From contig NZ_BLPG01000001.1 of assembly GCF_011764445.1 (NCBI RefSeq), positions 3,100,001 through 3,164,000 on the forward strand: a stretch of 64,000 bases of DNA. Reading direction: 5' to 3'. The notes under the pieces are model-generated. The model worked only from the letters and a program-made list of their open reading frames with translations. It was not told the DNA's origin and searched no databases. This document shows positions 24,392 through 34,189 of this stretch, piece by piece (position 1 is the first letter of the stretch; each line of letters opens with the position of its first letter). The stretch comes from Phytohabitans rumicis (GTDB taxonomy: Bacteria > Actinomycetota > Actinomycetes > Mycobacteriales > Micromonosporaceae). The position numbers were made by a program, and so were the translations under genes.

Positions 24392-25052
24392 GCCGGCCAC
24401 CGCCCGCGGTGAGCACACCCGGCAGCTGATCCTGGACACCGCGATGCGGCTCTTCCGCGAGCAGGGGTACGCGCAGACCACGATGCGCGGGATCGCCAAG
24501 GAGGCCGGCGTCTCGGTCGGCAACGCCTACTACTACTTCCCCTCCAAGGAACACCTGATCCAGGAGTTCTACCTGGGGCAGCAGGCCCAGCACCGGACCG
24601 CCGCCGCGCCGGTGCTGGAACGGGAGACCGACTTCGCCGCCCGGCTGCGCGGCACCCTGCACGCGGGCATCGAGGTGATGGCGCCGTACCAGGCGTTCGC
24701 CGCCACGTTCTTCAAGACGGCGGCCGAGCCGACGTCGCCGCTGAGCCCGTTCTCGGCGGAGTCGTCGCCGTCGCGGGACATGTCCATGGCGCTCTTCCGC
24801 GAGGTGGTCGAGGGCTCCACCGCCAAGGTCGACCCCGACCTGCGCGAGGACCTGCCCGAACTGCTCTGGCTGGGCTACATGGGCGTGGTCCTGTACTGGG
24901 TGCACGACCGCTCGCCGGGACAGGCCAAAACCCGCAAGCTGATCGACGGCGGGGTGCCGCTGGTGGACCGGCTGGTGGGGCTGTCCCGGCTGCGGGTGCT
25001 GCGGCCGGTCACCCGCGAGGTCATGGACCTGATCCGTAACCTCCGCCACTAG
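24345..25052 (+). CDS. TetR-family transcriptional regulator
   Basis: The 235-residue protein has a TetR HTH at about residues 28-75 (TRQLILDTAMRLFREQGYAQTTMRGIAKEAGVSVGNAYYYF is the region). The C-terminal ligand domain includes MAPYQAFAATFFKTAAEP. GTG at 24345 gives the longest reading, and ATG at 24351 or 24354 is equally possible. It is the last gene of the run starting at 23529 and probably binds the paired GAAC...GTTC sites ahead of that run. Confidence 0.88.
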   Translation: MTMMTEQTAPTTAAGEPATARGEHTRQLILDTAMRLFREQGYAQTTMRGIAKEAGVSVGNAYYYFPSKEHLIQEFYLGQQAQHRTAAAPVLERETDFAARLRGTLHAGIEVMAPYQAFAATFFKTAAEPTSPLSPFSAESSPSRDMSMALFREVVEGSTAKVDPDLREDLPELLWLGYMGVVLYWVHDRSPGQAKTRKLIDGGVPLVDRLVGLSRLRVLRPVTREVMDLIRNLRH

Positions 25053-25173
25053 GTAACTCTGCGTAGTCGCTTGATACTCCGCCGAACGGACTATTTCCGG
25101 CCTTAGCCCCTTGAAACCACATTTAGCGCCACGTAGCGTTACCACGCACCCCCGAACCACGACCTGGGGAAAC

Positions 25174-25218
25174 CACGAACCGCGGACCCGGCACCCCCAA
25201 CCGGGCCCGCGGTTCGTG
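25174..25218. terminator. Hairpin, likely terminator of the TetR operon
   Basis: CACGAACCGCGG pairs perfectly with CCGCGGTTCGTG. An inner ACCCGG/CCGGGC extension surrounds a short loop. No U-tract follows, as is common for actinobacterial terminators. It lies about 120 bases after the TetR stop. Confidence 0.5.
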
Positions 25219-25322
25219 TGTCCGGCCCAGTTACGCCCCGCCCGCCCCCGCGCCGCGCTGGCCCCCGCCGCCGCGCTAGGCCCGCGCCGCGCTGGCCCCC
25301 GCCGCCGCGCTGGCCCCTCGCC

Positions 25323-25407
25323 GCGTCGATCAAGGGCAAACGGCCGTGCTTCGATCTCCAAACCACGACCGTTTGCCCTTGATCGACGCGGAAATCCTTG
25401 ATCGGCG
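25323..25407. repeat. GATCAAGG nested palindrome, copy 3
   Basis: The left arm has one CGTCGATCAAGGGC block and the right arm has two. The core is the AAACGG/CCGTTT variant, which pairs perfectly. This is a compensatory change relative to the ATATGG/CCATAT copies. Confidence 0.88.
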
Positions 25408-25482
25408 CGCGGGGCCCTGCAAGCCGACAGGCGGTCGTGTGGCGCTTCCCCTATGGCCGGTTGCGGTCCGCGGCGCTTGGCC

Positions 25483-25606
25483 CGTCGATCAAGGACTGGC
25501 CCCGTCGATCAAGGGCTTCTCCGTCGATCAAGGGCAAACGGTCGTGGATCAGAGATCAAACGACGACCATATGCCCTTGATCGACGGGGAAATCCTTGAT
25601 CGACGC
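25483..25606. repeat. GATCAAGG nested palindrome, copy 4
   Basis: The left side has three tandem CGTCGATCAAGG blocks and the right side has two. The left core is AAACGG while the right is CCATAT, so this copy looks like a hybrid of two variants and pairs imperfectly in that stretch. Confidence 0.88.
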
Positions 25607-25615
25607 GGCGGGAGG

Positions 25616-25691
25616 CCAGAGCGGCGGGCCCAGAGCGGCGGGCCCAGAGCGGCGGAGGGCCAGAGCGGCGGGAGGAGGGCCAGAGCGGCGG
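25616..25691. repeat. CCAGAGCGGCGG tandem array
   Basis: Five copies begin at 25616, 25630, 25644, 25660 and 25680, spaced by 14, 14, 16 and 20 bases with variable G-rich fillers. The array touches the stop codon of the GntR gene. The varying spacing suggests replication slippage. Confidence 0.85.
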
Positions 25692-25695
25692 AGGG

Positions 25696-26342
25696 CTACT
25701 CGGGGAGGGGACTGCGGCCAGGAGGTTTTCGGCGGTGCGCCGGAGGTGGGCGGCGAGCAGGCGGGTGGCCGCCGGGGCGTCGCGAGCCAGGACGGCGGTC
25801 AGCAGCCCGTCGTGCTCGCCGGTGACGTCGCGGTCCGGCTCCCGGCCGATGGTCTGCGACCAGGTGCGGTACAGCTCGGCGGAGACGCGCAGGGAGTCGG
25901 CGATCTCGCGGAGCCAGCTGTTCGGGCAGCCGTCCAGCAGCGCCCGGTGGAACGCCAGGTGCGCCTCGCTCCACTCGTCGCTCCCCGGCGCCAGGGGCGT
26001 ACGGGCCAGCACGTGGTGGGCCGCGACGACCTGGGCCTCCCACCGGGTGTCGCCGTGCTCGATGGCCCGGGTCAGCACCAGTCCCTCGATCGCGACCCGC
26101 GCCTCGGTCAGCTCCTGCAGCGCCTCCCGGCTCACCTGCACGACGGCGAAGCCGACCTGCGGCTCGGAGCGCACCAGCCCCTGCCCGGCGAGCCGGATCA
26201 ACGCCTCGCGGATCACCCCCATGCCGCCGCCGTACCGCGACTGCAACTCGGCGAGCTTCAGCCGCTCGCCGGGGCGGAATCGGCCGGCCAGGATGTCCGC
26301 GCGCAGCCGGTCGTGCATCTCTTCGGACCGGGTACGCGACAT
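25696..26342 (-). CDS. GntR-family (FCD subfamily) transcriptional regulator, apparent 3' frameshift
   Basis: The protein begins MSRTRSEEMHDRLRADIL, with a winged HTH (LKLAELQSRYGGGMGVIREALIRLAGQGLV) and an FCD effector domain (EGLVLTRAIEHGD, HLAFHRALLDGCPNSWLREI, EHDGLLTAVLARD, LLAAHLRRTAENLLA). As given, the frame continues to 25509 through the tandem array and a palindrome, adding over 60 low-complexity residues. Restoring one base in the G runs at 25702-25710 ends the protein at LLAAVPLPE, with a TAG at 25696, a normal FCD length of about 215 residues. It is divergent from the FAH-type hydrolase gene, which it probably controls. Confidence 0.82.
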
Positions 26343-26368
26343 CCCAACATCGTACGAGCACCTCTGGC

Positions 26369-26380
26369 ATTTTCGAAAAT
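26369..26380. promoter_or_regulatory. ATTTTCGAAAAT palindrome in the GntR/FAH divergent promoter
   Basis: This perfect 12-base palindrome lies in the 56-base gap between the GntR and FAH-type starts. It is AT-rich in an otherwise GC-rich region. It is a strong candidate for the GntR operator controlling both genes (inference). Confidence 0.5.
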
Positions 26381-26398
26381 CTGGAGTATGTTCGGGCA

Positions 26399-27250
26399 AT
26401 GCGATTGGCGAACCAGGGTGGACGAGCCGTGCTCGTGACGGACGGCGACGTGATCGACGTCGCCGAGGCCAGCGGCGGGCGCTTCGGCCCCGACCCGCAG
26501 GCGGTGTACGAGGCATGGCCCGAGTTCACGGCGTGGGCGGCGGATGGGCACGCCCCCACCGGCAAGCTCGACGAGGCCGCGCTCGGACCGGTGTCCCCGG
26601 CGGCGCGGCAGGTGTTCGCCGTCGGGCTGAACTACGCGGATCACGCGGCCGAGTCCGGCCACCCGATCCCCGAGTACCCCATGATCTTCACGAAGTTCCC
26701 GTCCTCCCTCGCCGGGCCGTACGGCGAGGTCGCCCTGCCCAGCGGGTCCGTCGACTGGGAGGTCGAGCTGGTCGTGGTGATCGGCCGGCCGGCCAGCGCG
26801 GTGCGCCCCGAGGACGCCTGGCAGTACGTCGCCGGCCTGACCGTCGGGCAGGACCTCTCCGAGCGCGAGGTGCAGCGGCGCGGCCAGCCACCCCAGTTCA
26901 GCCTCGCCAAGTCGTACACGGGATTTGGCCCGACCGGACCGGTCCTCACCACGCTCGACGAGGTGGGCGACCCGGCGGCCCTCGGACTGACCACGACGCT
27001 CAACGGCGAAGTGGTCCAGGACGGCAGCACGGCCAGCATGATCTTCTCGGTGCCGGAGCTGATCGGGTACCTGTCGGCCGTGTGCACCCTGCTCCCCGGC
27101 GATCTGATCTTCACGGGCACCCCGCCGGGCGTCGGGCAGAGCCGCACGCCGCCGCGCTTCCTGGCGCCGGGCGACGTCCTGGAGACCACGATCAGCGGGC
27201 TCGGCACGATGCGGCAGACGTGCGTCGCACAGGCGCCATCGGAACGGTGA
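26399..27250 (+). CDS. Fumarylacetoacetate hydrolase family protein
   Basis: The 283-residue protein has the FAH core: VFAVGLNYADHAAESG near residue 72, PMIFTKFPSSLAGPYG, metal ligands in VDWEVELVVVIG (ExE), LTVGQDLSEREVQ, GFGPTGPVL, and the C-terminal LLPGDLIFTGTPPGVG. The family hydrolyses or decarboxylates acylpyruvates and related beta-diketo acids in aromatic catabolism. Without a linked pathway the substrate is open. It is divergent from the GntR gene and its stop overlaps the start of the following XRE regulator (GTGA). Confidence 0.88.
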   Translation: MRLANQGGRAVLVTDGDVIDVAEASGGRFGPDPQAVYEAWPEFTAWAADGHAPTGKLDEAALGPVSPAARQVFAVGLNYADHAAESGHPIPEYPMIFTKFPSSLAGPYGEVALPSGSVDWEVELVVVIGRPASAVRPEDAWQYVAGLTVGQDLSEREVQRRGQPPQFSLAKSYTGFGPTGPVLTTLDEVGDPAALGLTTTLNGEVVQDGSTASMIFSVPELIGYLSAVCTLLPGDLIFTGTPPGVGQSRTPPRFLAPGDVLETTISGLGTMRQTCVAQAPSER

Positions 27251-28038
27251 CGGCAGCACAGACGCAACAGCCGGTAGGTCAGCTCCTGCGCCGGTGGCGC
27301 GAGAGCCGGCGGCTGAGCCAGCTCGAACTCTCCAACCAGGCGGAGGTCTCCACGCGGCACATCAGCTTCGTGGAGACCGGGCGGGCGGCGCCGAGCCGGG
27401 AGCTGTTGCTGCACCTGGCCGAGCAGCTCGACGTACCGCTGCGGGACCGCAACCACCTGCTGCTGGCGGCGGGGTACGCGCCGGCGTACCCGGCCGCCGC
27501 GCTGGACTCGCCCCAGCTGTCCGCCGTACGCGCCGCGGTGCGCCAGATCCTGACCGGACACGAGCCGTACCCGGCCGTGGTGGTGGATCGGGAGTGGCGG
27601 CTCGTCGAGGCCAACGCCAGCGTCGGGTTGCTCACCGAGGGCGTGGCGCCGGAGTTGCTGAAGCCGCCGATGAACGTGATGCGGGTCACTCTCCACCCGG
27701 ACGGCATGGCCCCGCGCATCGCCAACCTCGGCGAGTGGCGGGCGCATCTGCTCGCCCGGCTCCGGCGGCAGCTCACCATGACCACCGACGCCAGCCTGCC
27801 GGCGCTGTACGAGGAACTGCGCGGCTACCCGTGCGACCAACCCGAGCCGGACGTCGAACTGCCCGGCCCGGGCGACTTCGCGGTGCCGCTGCGCCTGCGC
27901 CACGACGGCCGCGAACTAGCGTTCTTCAGCACGACGGCGACGTTCGGCACGCCGCTCGACGTCACGGTCGCCGAACTCGTCATCGAGGGTTTCTTCCCCG
28001 CCGACCCGCAAACCGCGGCGCATCTGCACAGCGCCTAA
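27247..28038 (+). CDS. XRE-family regulator with MmyB-like ligand domain
   Basis: The 263-residue protein has an N-terminal HTH (LLRRWRESRRLSQLELSNQAEVSTRHISFVETGRAAPS, roughly residues 13-50). The MmyB-like C-terminal domain follows (YPAVVVDREWRLVEANASVGLLTEGV, LGEWRAHLLARLRRQL, FSTTATFGTPLDVTVAELVIEGFFPAD). Such proteins often bind fatty-acid-like ligands and regulate metabolism or antibiotic genes. GTG at 27247 overlaps the FAH stop, so both are co-transcribed. Confidence 0.88.
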   Translation: MTAAQTQQPVGQLLRRWRESRRLSQLELSNQAEVSTRHISFVETGRAAPSRELLLHLAEQLDVPLRDRNHLLLAAGYAPAYPAAALDSPQLSAVRAAVRQILTGHEPYPAVVVDREWRLVEANASVGLLTEGVAPELLKPPMNVMRVTLHPDGMAPRIANLGEWRAHLLARLRRQLTMTTDASLPALYEELRGYPCDQPEPDVELPGPGDFAVPLRLRHDGRELAFFSTTATFGTPLDVTVAELVIEGFFPADPQTAAHLHSA

Positions 28039-28400
28039 CCCGGCACCTTGTCCAGGAAGCCGTACACGCCGCGCAGGCGGCCATCCGCGCCGACGACGGC
28101 CACATCGGAACCCACCACCACCGATTCGCCACCAGCCTCCGGCACCAGCTCCCATGTGAAGCGTCCGACGCCGTGGTGCGCGTCGACGTCGCCGGCGAGC
28201 CGGAAGGCGAATCCCGGAAACTGGCTGCGGGCGCCGGCGATGACCGCGGCGATGGCGTCGTGACCGGCGACGGACGCGAGCGGGTCGGTGTAGACGCCGT
28301 CCTCCGTCCACAGCTCCGCGACGGCGGCTCGGCGGGCGTCGGCGTCCGGCTCGTTCCACGTGGCGATGTAGCGGTGGACCAGCTCGTTGAAATCACTCAT
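28035..28400 (-). CDS. SnoaL/NTF2-like small protein
   Basis: This 121-residue protein starts at ATG 28400 (MSDFNELVHRYIATWNEPDADARRA). It has the cone-shaped SnoaL-like pattern: LWTEDGVYTDPLASVAGHDAI, then FPGFAFRLAGDVDAHHGVGRFTWEL. An upstream in-frame ATG at 28412 is possible. These proteins bind small hydrophobic molecules or act as isomerases/cyclases, and no specific role can be assigned. It is convergent with the XRE gene with a 4-base overlap. Confidence 0.78.
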   Translation of the reverse strand: MSDFNELVHRYIATWNEPDADARRAAVAELWTEDGVYTDPLASVAGHDAIAAVIAGARSQFPGFAFRLAGDVDAHHGVGRFTWELVPEAGGESVVVGSDVAVVGADGRLRGVYGFLDKVPG

Positions 28401-28458
28401 GCGAATGACCATGTCATGGTGGATCAGACGCGTCGATTACGTCGGAGGTAATGCCGGC

Positions 28459-29116
28459 TCAGACGCCGTACACGATCCAGCCGCGGTCGGGAAAGCCGGC
28501 GGCCTCGGCGACCCGGGCCGAGGCGACGTTGTCGAACGAGTGCAGGTACGTCGGCACGGCGCCCTCGTCGAGCACCCGGCGGGCCGCCTGGGCAACCAGC
28601 CGACGCGCCAACCCTTGGCCGCGGGCCCGCTCCTCGGTGCCGACCGACAGCTCGTTGCCGTGCCCATCGTGGCGCTTGATGCCAACCCCGGCGAGGTACG
28701 CACCGGTGGACGGCTCCCGCGCGATCAGCACCTCGCCGCCGAACGGCCGCAACCACTGCGGCACCACGGGATCGTCGAAGGGGACCCACTCCCCGCGTCC
28801 GGCAACGCCGTGGGGTCCAAACAGTAGCGGAACACGCCCCGGTAAGCCTTGCGCCTGCCGGCCAGCCCGAGCGCGGTGGGCAGCTTTTCCAGCAGGTCGT
28901 CCAGTGGCAGGTCGGCGAGCGCCCGCACCGCGGCCGTACGCGGTGATGGCACGGAGATGACCGTGCCGGTGGGCGAGCCCACACCCACCATGGGATAGAC
29001 GTGCCCGTCCCAGGCCGGCAGGACCCGCCGCTCCGAACCCACGACCACGAGCTGCTGCCCCGGGGCCACTGGCCCAGCCAGGTCACAAGGTGGTGGTACA
29101 GCCGCTTGTCGAGCAT
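28459..29116 (-). CDS. GNAT-family N-acetyltransferase, two apparent frameshifts
   Basis: The N-terminus MLDKRLYHHLVTWLGQWP continues in a second frame as PGQQLVVVGSERRVLPAWDG, then in a third as EWVPFDDPVVPQWLRPFGGEVLIARE. One extra base at the G4 run 29062-29065 and another at the C4 run 28791-28794 join all three into about 219 residues. The acetyl-CoA motif VGTEERARGQGLARRLVAQAARRVLDEG and the ASARVAEAAGF segment mark the GNAT fold. The N-terminal 120 residues are a substrate domain of unknown target. Two independent shifts in one short gene favour consensus error, but decay cannot be excluded. Confidence 0.75.
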
Positions 29117-29153
29117 CGCCAACGACCTTACATCCACCGGGCCCCGCCCCGGC

Positions 29154-32100
29154 TCAGCTGGCGGAAGCGGTGCGGACCAGCGTGCGGATCTGGCGCAGGA
29201 GCACCGACAGTGGCGCCAGGTCGGCCCGCGAGTCGTCGAACTCACCGATCGCGTTGCGGGTGCGGGCGATCGAGGACGCGTTCGCCTCCTCCCACGTCCG
29301 TACCCGTTGCGGCGCCGGCATGCCGGACGGCGTGGAGTTCAGCACCTCCGCGGTGAGCGCGGCCAGGGCCGCGTACAGGTCGTAGCGCAGCGCCATCCGG
29401 GCCAGCGTCTGCCACCGGTCCTCGCGCGGCAGCAGCGAGATCTTCGACAGCAGGTCGTCCACCCGGAACTGCTCCGACAGCGCGAAGTACACCTCGGCCA
29501 CCTCGTCCAGGTCGTGCCCCGCGTGGGTGGCGACCTCGACGACGTCGAGCAGGCCGAACCCGTACACCAACCGGGTCGCCCGGTCGGCGATGTCGTCGGG
29601 CAGGCCCTTGGAGGCGAGGCCGTTGGCGTGCGCCCGCAGCGCTTCCCGCTCCGTACCGCGGAAGAGCGTGTCCACTCGGGACAGCAGGTGGGTCACGCCC
29701 GGCCGCTGCTTGGCGATCTCGCCCGGAACATCCAATGGGGACCGTCGCGATGAGACCAGCCAGCGCACCGCGCGGTCGAGCAGGCGCCGGCTCTCCAGGT
29801 AGAGGAGCGTCTGCACGTCCGTCTGCACCCGGTTGTCCAGCGCCTCGACCGCCACCCACAGCTCGCGCAGCCCGTAGATCTCGCGCACCACGACGTACGC
29901 CCGGATGACGTCGGCGGGGACGCGCCGGTCTCCTCGACGGCACGGAACACAAAGGACGTTCCGCCGCGGTTGACCACCTCGTTGACGAGCTGGGTGGCCA
30001 CGATCTCCCGGCGCAGCCGGTGCCCGGCCATCCGGTCGGCGCACCGCTCGCGCAGCGGCGTCGGGAAGTAGTCGGCCAGCACCTCGGCCGTCCAGTCCTC
30101 GTCCAGCAGCGGGTCGGCGAGCAGCTCCCGCTCCAGCGCGATCTTCACGTACGCCAGCAGCACCGCGAACTCCGGCGTGGTCAGCCCGGTGCCGCGCGCC
30201 TGCAACTCGTCGTCGCCCGGCAGGGCCTCGATCTCGCGGTCCAGCCCGCCGCGCTTTTCCAGGTCGGCGAGCATCCGCCGGTGCACCGGCAGCAGCGACG
30301 CCGCCTGCGCCCGCGCGTTGCCGAGCGCGCACGCCTGGTCGTAGTTGTCGCGCAGCACCAGCTCGGCGACCTCGTCGGTCATCTCGGCCAGCAGGGCATC
30401 GCGTTCCGGCAGCGTCATCTCGCCGTCGGTGACCGCGCCGCCGAGCAGGATCTTGATGTTGACCTCGTGGTCGGAGCAGTCCACGCCGGCCGAGTTGTCG
30501 ATGAAGTCGGTGTAGATGCGCCCACCCCGCAACGCGAACTCCACCCGGCCATGCTGGGTCAGCCCCAGGTTGCCGCCCTCACCCACGACCTTGCAACGCA
30601 GCTGGGCGCCGTTGACCCGGATCGCGTCATTGGTCTTGTCACCGACGTCCACATGCGACTCGTCGCTTGCCTTGACGTACGTGCCGATGCCGCCGTTCCA
30701 CAGTAGATCGACCGGTGCCTGCAGGATGGCCCGCATCAGCTCCGCCGGCGAAAGGGCCTCCACATCCGCGTCGAGGCCAAGCGCCGCGCGCATCTGCGGC
30801 GTTATCGCGATGGATTTCAGGGTACGCGGAAACACGCCCCCGCCCGGCGAGATGAGCGCGGGGTCGTAGTCGGCCCACGACGAGCGCGGCAGGTCGAAGA
30901 GGCGCTTGCGTTCCACATAGGACGATGCGGCGTCCGGCGCCGGGTCCACGAAGATGTGCCGGTGATCAAAAGCGGCGACGAGACGGATGTGCCGCGACAG
31001 CAGCATGCCGTTGCCGAAGACGTCACCGGACATGTCACCGACGCCCACGACGGTGAAGTCCTCGCGTTGCGTGTCGACATCCAGGTCGCGGAAGTGCCGC
31101 TTGACGGACTCCCATGCGCCACGGGCGGTGATGCCCATCTTCTTGTGGTCGTAGCCGGCCGAGCCGCCCGAGGCGAACGCGTCGCCGAGCCAGAAGCCGC
31201 GCCGCACCGAGATCTCGTTGGCGATGTCGGAGAACGTGGCGGTGCCCTTGTCGGCGGCCACCACGAGGTACGTGTCGTCGCCGTCGTGCCGGACCACGTC
31301 GCGCGGCGGGGTCACCTTGCCGGCGACGATGTTGTCGGTGACGTCCAGCAGTGCGCCGATGAAGCGCTGGTAGCAGGCCACCGCCTCGTCCCGGTCGCCG
31401 GGCTTCTTCTTCAGCACGAAGCCGCCCTTGGCCCGACCGGCACGATCACGGCGTTCTTCACCATCTGCGCCTTGACCAGGCCGAGCACCTCGGTGCGGAA
31501 GTCCTCCCGCCGGTCCGACCAGCGCAGCCCGCCGCGCGCCACCGGCCCGAAGCGCAGGTGCACGCCCTCGAACCGCGGCGAGTACACGAAGATCTCGTAC
31601 TTCGGGCGGGGCGCCGGCAGCTCCGGGATCGCCTGCGGGTCCAGCTTGAACGCCACGTACGACTTGGGCCGCCCGTCGCTGCCGCGCTGGAAGAACGACG
31701 TGCGCAGGGTCGCCTGGATCAGCGTCAGGTACGACCGCAGGATCCGGTCCTGGTCGAGGCTGGCGACGTCGTCGAGCCGCCGCCGGATCTCCTCGATCAG
31801 CTCCTTGCTGCTCAGCTCCCGGTCGGCTCCGCTGTCCAGGTGGGGCGAGAAGCGGGCCTCGAAGAGCCGCACCAGCAGCGCCGCGATCCCCGGGTTGTCG
31901 ATGAACGTGTTCTCCATGTACCGCTGCGAGTAGACCGTGCCGGCCTGGCGCAGGTATTTCGCGTACGCCCGGAGCACCACCACCTGGCGCCAGGTGAGCC
32001 CGGCGCGCAGCACCAGCTCGTTGAGGCCGTCGACCTCGGCCTCGCCCGCCAGGCCGCGGCGAACGCGTTCTCCACGTGCGGGCGGACCATGTGCAGCTCC

Positions 32101-34049
32101 CGGTGCGACTCGGGCAGTTGCAGCCCGAAGTCGTACAGGTAGACGGTGGCGTCGGGGCGGCCGATCTCGTACGGCCGCTCGTCCATGGCCCGTACGCCGA
32201 GGGAGTGCAGCACGGGCAGGACCGCGGAGAGGACCATCGGCTCGCCGTACCGGTAAATCTTGAACCGGACCTCGTCGTTGTGCTGCTTGCGGAACAGGTG
32301 CATCTCGAGCTGGCCGGGCTCGTCCAGCAGCTCCAGCTTGGCCAGATCCTTGACCGCCTCGTACGGCGCGTGCTGGTCCTTGTAGCCCTCCGGGAACGCC
32401 TCTGAGTACCGGTGGTAGAGCTGCTTGGCCTGCTCGTCGCCCAGCTTGCGCTCCAGCACCAGCCGGAAGTCGTCCTCCCAGAGTCGGGTGGCGTCGGCGA
32501 GCTGCTCGGCGAGCGCGTCCGCGTCGACCGCACCGGGCGGGTTGCCCGGCTCGGTACGCACGATGAAGTGCACCCGGGCCAGCGTCGACTCGGTCACCCG
32601 GGTGGTGTAGTCGACGCCGATGCCGTTCAGCTCGCGCAGCAGGATCTCCTGCATCTTGAGCCTGTTCTGCGTGGTGAACCGGTCTCGGGGCAGGTAGATC
32701 AGGCAGGAGATGAACCGGCCGTACCCGTCTCGGCGCAGGAAGAGGCGCAGCTGGCGCCGGCCCGCCATGCGCAACACACCGATGACCGCCTGGTAGAGGT
32801 CGTCGGTCTTGATCTGGAAGAGCTCGTCGCGGGGATAGGTCTCCAGGATCTGCAGGAGATCCTTGCCGGAGTGGCTGCGCGGCGAGAGGCCGGAGCGGTC
32901 GAGCACCTCCGCGACCTTGCGGCGGACCACCGGCAGGTCGCGCACGCTCGTGCGGTACGCGGCCGTGGAGAACAGGCCCAGGAAGCGCCGCTCGCCGATC
33001 ACGTCGCCGGCCGCGTCGAAGATCTTGATGCCGATGTAGTCCAGGTAGGCGGACCGGTGGACGGTGGCCCGCGAGTTGGCCTTCGTGATGATCAGGAGCC
33101 GCTTTTCCAGCACCTTCTCGTACGCCTCGGGCGTCATCGACGACAGCACCCGCGGTGCCGTCTGGTCCTGGCGCAGGATGCCGAGGCCGGTCCCCATGAC
33201 CGCTTCCAGCAGCTTCTCGCCGGCGTTCCCGTCGACGAGCTTGTACTCGCGGTACCCCAGGAACGTGAAGTGGTCGTCGGCCAGCCAGCGCAGCAGGTCG
33301 ACCGAGTCGGTGATGTCCTTCTCCGGCACCGGCGGCCGCTCCGGCGTATTGCGGGTGGCGGCCAGCTCGTCGGCGATGGCGAGCGACCGGCGGCGCATCT
33401 TCGGCCAGTCCTCGACCGCCTCGCGCACGTCGGTGAGCACCCGCTGCAGCTCGCGGCGCAGCTGGTCGCGGGCCACCGCGTCGCGTACCGGGTCGACCTC
33501 GATGTACATCCAGCTCTCGACGATGTCGCCGTCGATCGCGTCGTCGGCCTCTACCTCGGAGGCGACCTCGGCCAGCTTGCCCAGCGGCTCCCGGCGCACC
33601 ACGATCTGCGGGTGCACCAGCAGGTGTACGTCGAGGTGGTGCGCGGTCAGCAGCGCGGTCACCGAGTCGACCAGGAACGGCATGTCGTCGGCCACGATCT
33701 CGATGACCGTGTGGTGGCCCTGGTTTGTGGCTGGCTCGGTCGGGCCGGGCTCGCTGATCCGCAGCTTCAGCTCTCCCGGCACCCGCTGGTCGGCGAGCTC
33801 GCGGTGGCTGCGCGCGGCGCCGAGCATCTCGTCCGCGGTGTACCCGATCAGCTCCTCGTCGGGCGCGAAGCGCCAGAAGCGGTCGACCAGCACGGCGCTG
33901 TCGTGGTCGTCGCCGGCGTGCGCGACGGCCTGGGCGACCAGCCGCTCGGTGCTCGGCACGGGTTCGTCGATCTCGACGTCTTCGACCTCGTCGGCGCTTT
34001 CGGAGAGTGCGTCCCCCGCCAGGCTGTTGTCGACTGACTGGGTGCCCAT
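29154..34049 (-). CDS. gdh: Large NAD-dependent glutamate dehydrogenase (about 180 kDa type), three apparent frameshifts
   Basis: Four open segments in order make a protein of about 1,632 residues, the normal size of this class. The start is [21 protein letters not shown]-terminal ACT-like regions follow, then the catalytic core with [79 protein letters not shown] and [18 protein letters not shown]. The C-terminal domain ends at RTASAS. One base each must be restored at 32045-32047, 31432-31434 and 29916-29919. It catabolises glutamate to 2-oxoglutarate and ammonium. It is divergent from the penicillin-binding protein gene. Confidence 0.92.
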
Positions 34050-34189
34050 GGGCGCACACTCCCCCCTGGGCCCACCACGCTGTGGGCCGTCTTCCGTCCA
34101 GCCTAGGCCCTCGCTGAGTACTCCTACCTAGCCGGGATAGGCACGATGTGGGACACCGTCACCGGGTGTGGTCGTACTACCGTCGCGAC

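Larger units (their letters stand above)
25053..25695. other. 643-base gene-free interval with hairpin, palindromes and a tandem array
   Basis: From left to right, the interval first holds a CACGAACCGCGG hairpin (25174-25185 pairing with 25207-25218), probably the terminator of the TetR operon. Next comes a GC-rich low-complexity patch (25220-25320) and two GATCAAGG palindromes (25323-25407, 25483-25606). Last is a tandem array of CCAGAGCGGCGG units (25616-25691) directly abutting the GntR stop. I see no credible gene here. Confidence 0.8.

Noticed and set aside
25053-25400. Small plus-strand frames after the TetR gene
   Set aside because: They read through a terminator hairpin and a palindrome and encode Pro/Arg/Ala-rich sequence without a domain.
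25509-25695. C-terminal extension of the GntR protein
   Set aside because: It consists of repeat-derived residues; restoring one base in a G run gives a normal stop at 25696.
32412-34037. A 541-codon plus-strand frame opposite the glutamate dehydrogenase gene
   Set aside because: The product is compositionally biased and mirrors the codons of the true gene; no start signal or homology is visible.
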